64,000 bases of DNA, taken from contig NZ_LT629750.1 in the NCBI RefSeq assembly GCF_900105125.1, positions 5,917,001-5,981,000 on the forward strand, written 5' to 3'. The notes beneath the pieces are model-generated. The model was not told the origin of the DNA, did no database searches, and saw nothing but the letters and a program-made list of their open reading frames with translations. Below, in pieces: positions 54,118 through 61,763 of this stretch. The position numbers and the translations under genes were made by a program. Each line of letters begins with the position of its first letter. Position 1 is the stretch's first letter. This DNA comes from Bradyrhizobium canariense. GTDB lineage: Bacteria > Pseudomonadota > Alphaproteobacteria > Rhizobiales > Xanthobacteraceae.

Positions 54118-55245
54118 ATGAATTTCGATTTCTCTGACGATCAAAAGCAGCTGCGCGACGAGGCGCGGAAATTTCTGACCGAGAAATGCCCGCCCAAGGC
54201 GGTGCGCGCGGTGCTCGACGGCAAGGAGCCCTACGACCGCGAGCTGTGGAAAGGCCTCGCCGATATGGGCTTTCTCGGTGTCGCGATTCCGGAAGCTTTT
54301 GGCGGCGCCGGTGCGGGCCATCTCGAACTTTGCGTCGTCGCCGAGGAAATGGGCCGCGCGCTGGCGCCGGTGCCGTTTTCATCGACGGTTTATCTGGCTG
54401 CCGAAGCCATCCTGCTCGCGGGCAGCGACGCGCAAAAGCGAAAATGGCTTCCGGCCATTGCATCGGGGTCCGCGATCGGCACGCTGGCGTTGTTCGAGGG
54501 CAAGGGCAATCCGTCGCCGCAAGCAATCAAGCTCGCGGCTTCCGGTGGTACGCTCAACGGCGTCAAGAAGCCGGTGCCCGATGGGGCGATTGCCGATTTC
54601 GCCATTGTCGCCGCACGCACGGGGTCGAGCGGACGCGATTCCGATATCTCGCTGTTCCTGGTCGACATGAAGGCCGGTGGCGTCGAAGCCAAGACACTCA
54701 CCAATGTCGATCCGACCCGCGGCCAGGCCGAATTGACGTTCAGGAATTGCAAGGCCGAGCCGATCGGTGCGGCCGGCGACGGCTGGAGCATTTTGTCCCA
54801 GGTGCTCGACCGCGCCGCGGTGCTGATGGCCTTCGAACAGGTCGGCGGCGCCGACCGCGCGCTGGAGATGGGCCGCGATTATGCGCTCGACCGTATCGCG
54901 TTCGGCCGTCCGATCGGCTCGTTCCAGGCGGTGAAGCATATACTCGCCGACATGTATGTCTCGGCGACGCTGGCGCGTTCCAATTGCTATTACGGCGCCT
55001 GGGCGCTCTCGACCAACGCGTCGGAATTGCCGGAAGCGGCAGCCTCGGCCCGCATCAGCGCCACGCAGGCATTCCAGCATTGCTCCAAGAACAATATCCA
55101 GGTTCACGGCGGCATGGGTTTTACCTGGGAGTTCGACTGCCACATGTATTATCGGCGCGCCAACGCGGCGGCGCTGGGGCTCGGCTCTCTCTCTTATTGG
55201 GAAGATCAGCTGATCGACCGGATGCGCAAAAGGAATGCGGCTTGA
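54118..55245 (+). CDS. Acyl-CoA dehydrogenase, short form
   Basis: A 375-residue acyl-CoA dehydrogenase-fold flavoprotein. WKGLADMGFLGVAIPEAFGG (about 43-62), the middle domain with LFLVDMKAGGVEAKTLTNVD, and the C-terminal RIAFGRPIGSFQAVKHILAD and HGGMGFTWEFDCHMYYRRAN are family features. The usual C-terminal EGT/EGGT motif with its nearby catalytic Glu is not seen. This and its pairing with 414-residue relatives resemble the non-catalytic or partner subunit of heterotetrameric acyl-CoA dehydrogenases known from steroid degradation (inference). AGAGGT precedes the ATG. Confidence 0.87.
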   Translation: MNFDFSDDQKQLRDEARKFLTEKCPPKAVRAVLDGKEPYDRELWKGLADMGFLGVAIPEAFGGAGAGHLELCVVAEEMGRALAPVPFSSTVYLAAEAILLAGSDAQKRKWLPAIASGSAIGTLALFEGKGNPSPQAIKLAASGGTLNGVKKPVPDGAIADFAIVAARTGSSGRDSDISLFLVDMKAGGVEAKTLTNVDPTRGQAELTFRNCKAEPIGAAGDGWSILSQVLDRAAVLMAFEQVGGADRALEMGRDYALDRIAFGRPIGSFQAVKHILADMYVSATLARSNCYYGAWALSTNASELPEAAASARISATQAFQHCSKNNIQVHGGMGFTWEFDCHMYYRRANAAALGLGSLSYWEDQLIDRMRKRNAA

Positions 55246-55255
55246 GCCCCACAAT

Positions 55256-55294
55256 CGTCATTCCGGGTTCGCGCTTCGCGCGCCCCGGAATGAC
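55256..55294. repeat. Short palindrome of the CGTCATTCCGGG family
   Basis: CGTCATTCCGGGTTCGCGC and GCGCGCCCCGGAATGAC form a hairpin of the same family as 42543 but with almost no central part. It lies between the first and second acyl-CoA dehydrogenase genes. Confidence 0.75.
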
Positions 55295-55311
55295 AGGAAG
55301 AAAGAGCGGTC

Positions 55312-56556
55312 ATGAATTTCGATGACACCCCGCAGGAAGCCGCGTTCCGCGCCGAGGCAAAAGCCTGGATCGCGGCCAACGCGCCGAAGCAATATGAGGA
55401 GGAGTTGCGCAAATCCTCGCTCGGCCGCACCCAGATCAAGGGCGCCAATATCCTCGAGGCCGCGAAAGCCTGGCAAAAGAAAAAAGCCGATGCCGGCTGG
55501 GCTTGCCTGCACTGGCCGAAGGACTATGGCGGCCGTGGCGCTTCCCCGATCGAACGCGTGATCTGGCAGCAGGAAGAGGGCGCCTTCGGCAAGCTCAGCG
55601 CGATGTTCATCATCGGCCACGGCATGTGCGGCCCGACCATGATGGCGTTTGCCGGCGAAGAGCAGAAAAGAAAATATCTGCCGCCGCTGGCGTCAGGCGA
55701 GAATATCTGGTGCCAGCTGTTCTCGGAGCCGGCCGGCGGCTCCGACGTCGCAGGCCTACGGACGCGCGCGGAAAAGAAGGGGGATGACTGGATCATCAAC
55801 GGTCAGAAGATCTGGACCTCAGGCGCGCATTATTCCGACTACGGCATCCTGCTGACGCGGACCGATCCCAATGTGCCGAAGCACAAGGGCCTCACCATGT
55901 TCTTCCTAGACATGAAGAGCCCCGGCGTCGAGGTCAGGCCGATCAAGCAGGCCAGCGGGCAATCCGACTTCAATGAGGTCTATTTCACCGACGTCAGAAT
56001 TCCGGACGCGCAGCGGCTGGGCGAGGTCAACGATGGCTGGAACGTATCGCTGACCACGCTGATGAACGAGCGGATGTCGATCGGCGCCGGCGTTGCCACC
56101 GGCTTTCCGGAATTGTTCGAGTTCTGCAGCAATCTGATGCTCGAGGACGGGCTCGCGATCGACGATCGCGGCGTGCGCTCAAAGCTCGCCAACTGGGCGG
56201 TGCGCGCCAGCGGGCTGAAATACACCAGCATGCGCGCGATCTCGGCGCTTTCCAAAGGCGAACGTCCGGGACCCGAAAATTCCATCGGCAAGCTGGTGGC
56301 GGGATCGATGATCCAGGATGTCGCGACCTATGCGCTCGATTTGCAGGGCGCCGCCGGGGTCTTGAGCGGGCCTGAGGACGCGGAAGCCGCCGGAAAATTC
56401 CAGGCGATGCTGCTGCGCGCGCCTGGCACCCGCGTCGAAGGCGGCACCGACGAGATCATGCGCAATATCATCGCCGAGCGCGTACTCGGACTGCCCGGCG
56501 ATATCCGGGTCGACAAGGACGTGCCGTTCAACAAGATACCGACCAAGGGAAGATAG
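55312..56556 (+). CDS. Acyl-CoA dehydrogenase, long form (tandem copy 1)
   Basis: A 414-residue acyl-CoA dehydrogenase with GWACLHWPKDYGGRGASPIE (about 62-81), QLFSEPAGGSDVAGLRTRAE (about 139-158), WIINGQKIWTSGAHYSDYG, and the C-terminal VEGGTDEIMRNIIAERVLGL (about 381-400). FAD- and CoA-contacting regions are intact. It is nearly the same length and very similar to the next gene; the two N termini differ by few residues. Probably introduces the alpha-beta double bond in the CoA thioester made by the ligase. Confidence 0.9.
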   Translation: MNFDDTPQEAAFRAEAKAWIAANAPKQYEEELRKSSLGRTQIKGANILEAAKAWQKKKADAGWACLHWPKDYGGRGASPIERVIWQQEEGAFGKLSAMFIIGHGMCGPTMMAFAGEEQKRKYLPPLASGENIWCQLFSEPAGGSDVAGLRTRAEKKGDDWIINGQKIWTSGAHYSDYGILLTRTDPNVPKHKGLTMFFLDMKSPGVEVRPIKQASGQSDFNEVYFTDVRIPDAQRLGEVNDGWNVSLTTLMNERMSIGAGVATGFPELFEFCSNLMLEDGLAIDDRGVRSKLANWAVRASGLKYTSMRAISALSKGERPGPENSIGKLVAGSMIQDVATYALDLQGAAGVLSGPEDAEAAGKFQAMLLRAPGTRVEGGTDEIMRNIIAERVLGLPGDIRVDKDVPFNKIPTKGR

Positions 56557-56564
56557 ATCTTATT

Positions 56565-56643
56565 CGTAGGGTGGGCATCGCGCAGCGATGCCCACCGCGT
56601 GTCGTAATCAAGTGGTGGGCTCGCTTCGCTTGGCCCACCCTAC
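56565..56643. repeat. Dispersed repeat, CGTAGGGTGGGC...GCCCACCCTAC family
   Basis: Starts CGTAGGGTGGGCATCGCGCA and ends GCTTGGCCCACCCTACAGG. Inner arms GGGCATCG-CGATGCCC and GTGGGCTCG pair with flanking sequence. Located exactly between the tandem acyl-CoA dehydrogenase copies. Confidence 0.85.
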
Positions 56644-56662
56644 AGGCAGCATGAGGTTCGCC

Positions 56663-57907
56663 ATGAATTTCGATGACACTCCGCAGGAAGCCGCGTTCCG
56701 CGCGCAAGCCCGCCAATGGGTCGCGGCCAACGCGCCAAAGGAGCTTGAGGCGGAGCTCTCGAAGTCCTCGCTTGGCCGGATCAGGTTGCAGAACCACGAC
56801 ATGGTCGAGGTCGGCAAGGCCTGGCAGAAGAAGAAGGCCGAAGGCGGCTGGGCCTGTCTGCACTGGCCGAAGGAATATGGCGGGCGCGGCGCCACCCCGA
56901 TCGAGCGCGTGATCTGGCAGCAGGAAGAAGGCGTCTACGGCAAGCTGACCCAGCCGTTCCAGATCGGCGAGGGCATGTGCGGGCCGACCGTGATGGCCTT
57001 TGGCAACGAGGAACACAAACGTCACTATCTGCCGAAGCTCGCTTCCGGCGAACAGATCTGGTGCCAGTTGTTCTCCGAACCCGCCGGCGGATCGGATGTC
57101 GCGGGCCTGCGCACGCGCGCGGAGAAGAAGGGCGACGACTGGATCATCAACGGCCAGAAGATCTGGACCTCGGGGGCGCATTACTCCGACTATGGCCTGC
57201 TGATCACCCGCACCGATCCCAATGTGCCGAAGCACAAGGGACTGACGATGTTCTTCCTCGATATGAAGAGCCCGGGCGTGGAGGTGCGGCCGATCAAGCA
57301 GGCCAACGGCATGCAGGAATTCAACGAGGTCTATTTTACCAACGTCGTGATTCCCGATCACCAGCGTCTCGGTGCGGTCGGCGACGGCTGGAACGTATCG
57401 CTGACCACGCTGATGAACGAGCGCATGTCGATCGGCGCGCGGCTCGCGACCGGCTTTCCGGAAATATTCGAGTTCTGCTCCAATCTGATGACCGAGGACG
57501 GGCCCGCGATCGACGACCGCGCCACGCGCTCGAAGCTTGCGGGCTGGGCGGTCAAGGCCAGCGGCTTGAAATACACCAGCTACCGTGCGATCTCGGCGCT
57601 TTCCAAGGGCGACCGGCCGGGCCCGGAAAATTCGATCGGCAAGCTGGTCGCGGGCTCGATGCTGCAGGATATTGCGATGTATGCGATGGATCTGGAAGGC
57701 GCGGCCGGCGCTCTCACCGGCGATTCCGATGAAGTGGCGCGCGGCCAGTTCCAGCAGATGCTGTTGAGTTCGCCCTCGATGCGGATCGCCGGCGGCACCG
57801 ATGAAATCCTGCGCAACATCATCGCTGAGCGCGTGCTGGGCTTGCCCGGCGATATCCGTGTCGACAAGAACGTACCGTTCAACAAGATCCCGACCAAGGG
57901 GCGCTGA
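56663..57907 (+). CDS. Acyl-CoA dehydrogenase, long form (tandem copy 2)
   Basis: A 414-residue paralogue of the preceding gene with the same start (MNFDDTPQEAAFRA) and end (PFNKIPTKGR). Blocks such as DDWIINGQKIWTSGAHYSDY and GLTMFFLDMKSPGVEVRPIK are identical; differences concentrate near 20-60, 95-130 and 365-380. ATG at 56663 is chosen because it aligns with copy 1; the frame runs upstream into the repeat. The stop is two bases before the nitroreductase start. Both copies keep their motifs, so subfunction differences rather than decay are likely. Confidence 0.9.
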   Translation: MNFDDTPQEAAFRAQARQWVAANAPKELEAELSKSSLGRIRLQNHDMVEVGKAWQKKKAEGGWACLHWPKEYGGRGATPIERVIWQQEEGVYGKLTQPFQIGEGMCGPTVMAFGNEEHKRHYLPKLASGEQIWCQLFSEPAGGSDVAGLRTRAEKKGDDWIINGQKIWTSGAHYSDYGLLITRTDPNVPKHKGLTMFFLDMKSPGVEVRPIKQANGMQEFNEVYFTNVVIPDHQRLGAVGDGWNVSLTTLMNERMSIGARLATGFPEIFEFCSNLMTEDGPAIDDRATRSKLAGWAVKASGLKYTSYRAISALSKGDRPGPENSIGKLVAGSMLQDIAMYAMDLEGAAGALTGDSDEVARGQFQQMLLSSPSMRIAGGTDEILRNIIAERVLGLPGDIRVDKNVPFNKIPTKGR

Positions 57908-57909
57908 AG

Positions 57910-58629
57910 ATGCAGGAAGCCGTCAAGAAACCGAAGACGCGTTATTCGACCGAGGATCGTATCGGCGTGCTCGAAGAGCTGTTGCACGAGCGCTATTCCG
58001 TCCGCGCATTCCTGCCAGAGCCGGTGCCGCGCGAGACCATCGAGCACATTCTTAAAGTGGCGCAGCGTACCGCGTCATGGTGCAACAGCCAGCCGTGGCA
58101 GGTGTTGATCGCGAGCGGCGCGGCCAAGGAGCGTTTTCGCAGGGCGATTTATGCTGAAGCGAGCTCGGGCGGCCCGGAACAGGGCGACTTTACATTCCCG
58201 CGCGAATATCTCGGCGTTTATCTCGATCGCCGCCGCGAAAGCGGCTTCCAGCTTTACAACACGCTCGGCATCCCCAGAGGCGACAAGGCGGCTTACGCCA
58301 AGCAGGCGCTGGAGAACTACAATTTCTTCGGCGCGCCGCATGTCGCGATCATTCACTCGACCGAGGCGCTCGGGATTTACGGCGCGATCGATTGCGGCGC
58401 CTATGTCGGCAATTTCATGCTGGCAGCGCAAGCGCTCGGTCTCGGCACCATCCCGCAGGCGGCGCTGGCACGCCACTCCGGGCTGATCCACCGCCACTTC
58501 AATCTCGGCGACGACCGCCGCGTGGTGTGCGGGATTTCATTTGGATTTGCCGACAACGCGCACAAGGTCAACAGCTACCGCACCTCGCGTGCCGGGGTCG
58601 CGGACACCGCGACGTTCGTCGACGAATAG
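57910..58629 (+). CDS. Nitroreductase-family FMN oxidoreductase
   Basis: A 239-residue flavin reductase fold. RYSVRAFLPEPVPRETIEHI (about 28-47) begins with the FMN-binding RxS/R motif, ASWCNSQPWQVLIASG (about 55-70) and LGLGTIPQAALA (near 176-187) follow. Enzymes of this family reduce nitro groups, quinones or enones, and one branch acts in degradation of CoA-linked acids. It is translationally close to the acyl-CoA dehydrogenase copy 2, so it probably belongs to the same pathway. Confidence 0.87.
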   Translation: MQEAVKKPKTRYSTEDRIGVLEELLHERYSVRAFLPEPVPRETIEHILKVAQRTASWCNSQPWQVLIASGAAKERFRRAIYAEASSGGPEQGDFTFPREYLGVYLDRRRESGFQLYNTLGIPRGDKAAYAKQALENYNFFGAPHVAIIHSTEALGIYGAIDCGAYVGNFMLAAQALGLGTIPQAALARHSGLIHRHFNLGDDRRVVCGISFGFADNAHKVNSYRTSRAGVADTATFVDE

Positions 58630-58649
58630 GGCACAGACAATACCGATTT

Positions 58650-58739
58650 CGTCATGGCCGGGCTCGTCCCGGCCATCGATGTCTTGCCAGTCGGCGTGCC
58701 TTCAAGACGTGGATGCCCGGCACAAGGCAGGGCATGACG
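58650..58739. repeat. Dispersed palindromic repeat, CGTCATGGCCGGG family
   Basis: Starts CGTCATGGCCGGGCTCGTCC and ends GGCAGGGCATGACG, with AAGACGTGGATGCCCGG inside; matches 13542 and 47136 but with GATGTCTT replacing CACGTCTT in one arm. Lies between convergent genes. Confidence 0.85.
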
Positions 58740-58784
58740 AAAGGCAGTGGTGTTTCAGGGTGAGGTCGAAAAGACCCAAATCCG

Positions 58785-59570
58785 TCAAAACTTCGGCGGG
58801 CGCTTTTCCGCGAACGCCTTGATGCCTTCCTTGATTTCGGCGCTGCGCATGCTCTCGCGATGGCGGCGGTCGGCGGCTTCCTCGTCGAGCTTGCCGTGGG
58901 CGAATTCGTTGATCGCGCGCTTCATGCCGCGCATCGCCAGCGGCGCGTTGCCGGCGAGAATGGCGGCGAGCTGATCCACTTCCTGGTCGAAGGTCTCAGC
59001 CGGCGCCATCGCGGTGAGATAGCCGATCCGCAGCATTTCCGGGGCGTCGATCTTCTGCGCGGTCAGGAACAGTTTCTTGGCGTTGTCGACGCCGAGCCGC
59101 GACACGTAGCGCATGATCCCGCTCTTGTAATATTGCAACCCGAGCCGCGCGGCCGGCATGAACATCTCGCAAGTGTCGATGCCAATGCGGAAATCGCAGG
59201 CCAGCGCCAGATCGGTCGAGCCACCATAAACGCCGCCATTGAGCCGGCAGATCGTGGGAACGCCGAGATCCTCGAGCCGGTTGACGACGACTTCGAACGC
59301 CGACCCGCCGCTCTCCTGTTCGGTGGCGCTGACCGCGCGTTCGGCCACCGAATTGAGGTCATATCCCGCGCTAAAGGCGCGGCCGGTTCCGGTCAAAACC
59401 AGCACCCGTATCGCCGGATCGGCTTCGATGCGGTCGAACAGTTTCAGCAGCGCCTCGAGATCGTCGGGCTGCAACCGGTTCAGATGCCTGGGACGGTTGA
59501 GGCGGATGGTGGCGCGCGCGCCGTTGATGTCGAGGACAGGCGTGCTCGCGGTCTCGGCCGCTTCGGTCAT
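58785..59570 (-). CDS. Enoyl-CoA hydratase/isomerase family protein
   Basis: A 261-residue crotonase-fold protein with GTGRAFSAGYDLNSVAERA (about 56-74) and RLNGGVYGGSTDLALACDFR (about 100-119), the oxyanion-hole halves. The C-terminal helices carry AFAEKRPPKF. ATG at 59570 has GGAGAC upstream; ATG at 59582 is possible. It starts 16 bases after the stop of the potassium channel gene on the same strand, which may reflect read-through rather than a functional link. Confidence 0.87.
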   Translation of the reverse strand: MTEAAETASTPVLDINGARATIRLNRPRHLNRLQPDDLEALLKLFDRIEADPAIRVLVLTGTGRAFSAGYDLNSVAERAVSATEQESGGSAFEVVVNRLEDLGVPTICRLNGGVYGGSTDLALACDFRIGIDTCEMFMPAARLGLQYYKSGIMRYVSRLGVDNAKKLFLTAQKIDAPEMLRIGYLTAMAPAETFDQEVDQLAAILAGNAPLAMRGMKRAINEFAHGKLDEEAADRRHRESMRSAEIKEGIKAFAEKRPPKF

Positions 59571-59586
59571 GGTTGTCTCCATTATT

Positions 59587-60699
59587 TTATTGGTTTTCCA
59601 GTTCGCGCCGTTTGGCTTCGGCATCGATGGTTTGCGAAAGGTCAGGATGCCGCGCCATCAACACGCGGAAGTCGACGAGATCAAGTACCAGGAGCTTGGA
59701 TACCCGCGTCGTGGCGATATTGGCCGAGCGCAAATTGTTGCCGAGCAGCGCCATTTCGCCGAAGAACGCGCCTTCGCCGAGCTTGACCTTCTTGCCCGGC
59801 AAATCGACCTCCACCTCGCCTTCGGCAATGAAGTACATGCAGTCGCCGGCCTGGCCCTTGCGGATGATCATGGTGCGCGACGGCAGGTCCATGGTGCGCA
59901 GCATGTGGGTGACGTCGGCGATCGCCGCCGGACCAAGCGCGGCAAAGAACGGCACCTTGCTCACGGACTCCCAGGTCTTGAGGAAATTGTCGCGGCGGGT
60001 CTCCGCGGCAAAGCCGGTGGCGAGAATACCGGTCCAGAGGCCGAACACGCCGAGGCCGCAGATCATCACAAACGCCGCGACCAGCCGGCCGAGCGGTGTG
60101 ATCGGCACCACGTCGCCATATCCGGTCGTGGTCAGGGTCGCGACCGCCCACCACAAGGCCGCGGGAATGTTGCCGAAGGTCGCCGGCTGGACGTCGCGCT
60201 CCAGGAAATAGACCGCAACTGAAGCCAGGAACAGCACCAGCAGGAAGATCACCAGCACGCTCAGCAGCGGCCCGGATTCCTGCACCAGCACCCGGCGCAA
60301 CTGCCGCAGGCCCCGAATTCCCGGCAATACTTTCAAGAGCCAGAGAATGCCGAGCAGCCAGGCGGTCTTGGGGGTCACCCCGAACGCCAGCGCCAGCGGC
60401 ACCGCGAGCGCGCCGGCGGCATCCACCAGCCCCCGGACGGATAGGACATAGTCCCATACCCGGTCCGTCAAACGGGCCTGGCGGAGACGGACCACCCATT
60501 CGAAGACGAAGAACGCCAGACACGCCCATAGCAGCGCGTCGACCCAGTGATGCAGCGCATTGTAGGCGGGATCGACGGTCAGCAGAATCATCATCGCGAG
60601 GCCGGTCATCACCGCGACATAGGCAGCCTGGGTCATGTTGCGGCCGTTGGTTGCGGCCACAAACTGCGTCAGAGCTGGAGAAACGAGTGGCTTTGTCAT
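59587..60699 (-). CDS. Cyclic-nucleotide-gated potassium channel, MlotiK1-like
   Basis: A 370-residue channel. About six membrane segments precede the selectivity filter TTTGYGDVVP (near 200-209), with FGNIPAALWWAVATL before it and GIFGLW-like GVFGLWTGILATGFAAETRR after. The C-terminal cyclic-nucleotide-binding domain (about 250-365) has GAFFGEMALLGNNLRSANIA, including the Glu and Arg that contact the cyclic nucleotide. MlotiK1 is a cAMP-gated K+ channel without a voltage sensor of usual charge. The 742-residue cyclase in this window could supply cAMP (inference). ATG at 60699 is chosen over the frame start at 60792. Confidence 0.92.
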   Translation of the reverse strand: MTKPLVSPALTQFVAATNGRNMTQAAYVAVMTGLAMMILLTVDPAYNALHHWVDALLWACLAFFVFEWVVRLRQARLTDRVWDYVLSVRGLVDAAGALAVPLALAFGVTPKTAWLLGILWLLKVLPGIRGLRQLRRVLVQESGPLLSVLVIFLLVLFLASVAVYFLERDVQPATFGNIPAALWWAVATLTTTGYGDVVPITPLGRLVAAFVMICGLGVFGLWTGILATGFAAETRRDNFLKTWESVSKVPFFAALGPAAIADVTHMLRTMDLPSRTMIIRKGQAGDCMYFIAEGEVEVDLPGKKVKLGEGAFFGEMALLGNNLRSANIATTRVSKLLVLDLVDFRVLMARHPDLSQTIDAEAKRRELENQ

Positions 60700-61076
60700 C
60701 GGAAGGCAGCGTCTGTCGGTGAAAAAGGTCTGATACGGCCATGCCGGGCGTGACAGGTCCGACAAAGTGCCCGGGTGGGGGGAGGCCGTCAACGACGGCC
60801 CGAAAACAGAGTTATCGCAGGGCTTGAACTAAAGGCGGCTTGAACTAAAGGCGGCTCGGAATAAAGGCTCTCTGGAATGAAGGCGCGGGAATAAGATGAG
60901 CCATGTAAGGATCTCGTAAGCAGGGGCCAAAGCGCTGCTTTTGGCCAATATTGCCGGGAATTCACGACAAAACGTCGCTTTTCCGCCTTATATCAAGAAC
61001 CGGCGCGAACATTATGATAGCGGGCGCGCTGGATACGATCCGCGAAGCTATTTTGCCTTAAAATTGGTTGGCCCCG
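60700..61076. other. Divergent intergenic region with degenerate tandem repeats
   Basis: 377 bases between the channel (-) and the cNMP-binding protein (+). It contains a hairpin GGCCGTC-AAC-GACGGCC at 60784-60800, and at 60821-60895 a run of related units: GGCTTGAACTAAAGGC twice, then GGCTCGGAATAAAGGCTC and CTGGAATGAAGGC. The promoters of both genes are probably here. No gene is seen. Confidence 0.6.
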
Positions 61077-61745
61077 ATGGATACCTCACATATCGCAGAG
61101 CACGCCGGCACCGCTGGGACGCTGTTCGCTTCCGTTTTCGTCGTGGCGACGACCACGATGCGGACGATGATCCCTTTGCGGGTGTTCGGCATCCTCACCA
61201 ATATCGTGCTGATCGTGTCTTCGATCCCGAGCCATAATTATCCGACCGGCCTCCTGCACTGCGTTTTGCTCGTGCTCAATTCCTATCGGCTGCACCAGAT
61301 GCTGCAACTGGTGCGCGACGTGAAGCGATCGGTTAACAGCGATTTGTCGATGGACTGGTTAAAACCCTTCATGACCGAGCGCAAATGCAGCGCCGGCGAG
61401 ATCCTGTTCTACAAGGATGAGAAGGCCGAGGACATGCTCTACATCGTCAGCGGCCGGTTCAAGCTGGTTGAATCCGGCATCGAACTGCCGGTGGGCGCCA
61501 TCGTCGGCGAGCTTGGCATGCTGTCGCCGTCGAACGTGCGAACCCAGTCGCTGGAGTGCGTCGAACCCGGTCTCATCCTGAGCGTCAGCTACAGCAAGGT
61601 GGAGGAACTGTACGTGCAGAATCCGGCCTTCGGCTTTTACTTCCTTCGTCTGGCGAGCGCCCGGTTGTTTCAGAACATCGGGACGTTGGAGCAGCGGCTG
61701 GCGCAGCAGGCCATGTCGTCAGCCGCCGCGCCGAAGCCCGCCTGA
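61077..61745 (+). CDS. Membrane cyclic-nucleotide-binding protein (Popeye-like layout)
   Basis: A 222-residue protein. The N-terminal part (about 15-70) has two or three hydrophobic segments (ASVFVVATT, FGILTNIVLIVSS, LLHCVLLVLNSYRL), and the C-terminal domain (about 95-205) is a cyclic-nucleotide-binding fold with GEILFYKDEKAEDMLYIVSG and the binding cassette GAIVGELGMLSPSNVRTQSL, where Glu and Arg-Thr are kept. Membrane plus cNMP domain resembles Popeye-type proteins, not Crp-type activators; no DNA-binding helix-turn-helix is seen. ATG at 61077 is preferred over TTG at 61068. The 61764 gene follows after 18 bases. Confidence 0.82.
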   Translation: MDTSHIAEHAGTAGTLFASVFVVATTTMRTMIPLRVFGILTNIVLIVSSIPSHNYPTGLLHCVLLVLNSYRLHQMLQLVRDVKRSVNSDLSMDWLKPFMTERKCSAGEILFYKDEKAEDMLYIVSGRFKLVESGIELPVGAIVGELGMLSPSNVRTQSLECVEPGLILSVSYSKVEELYVQNPAFGFYFLRLASARLFQNIGTLEQRLAQQAMSSAAAPKPA

Positions 61746-61763
61746 GAAGCCGGGATCACGGGC

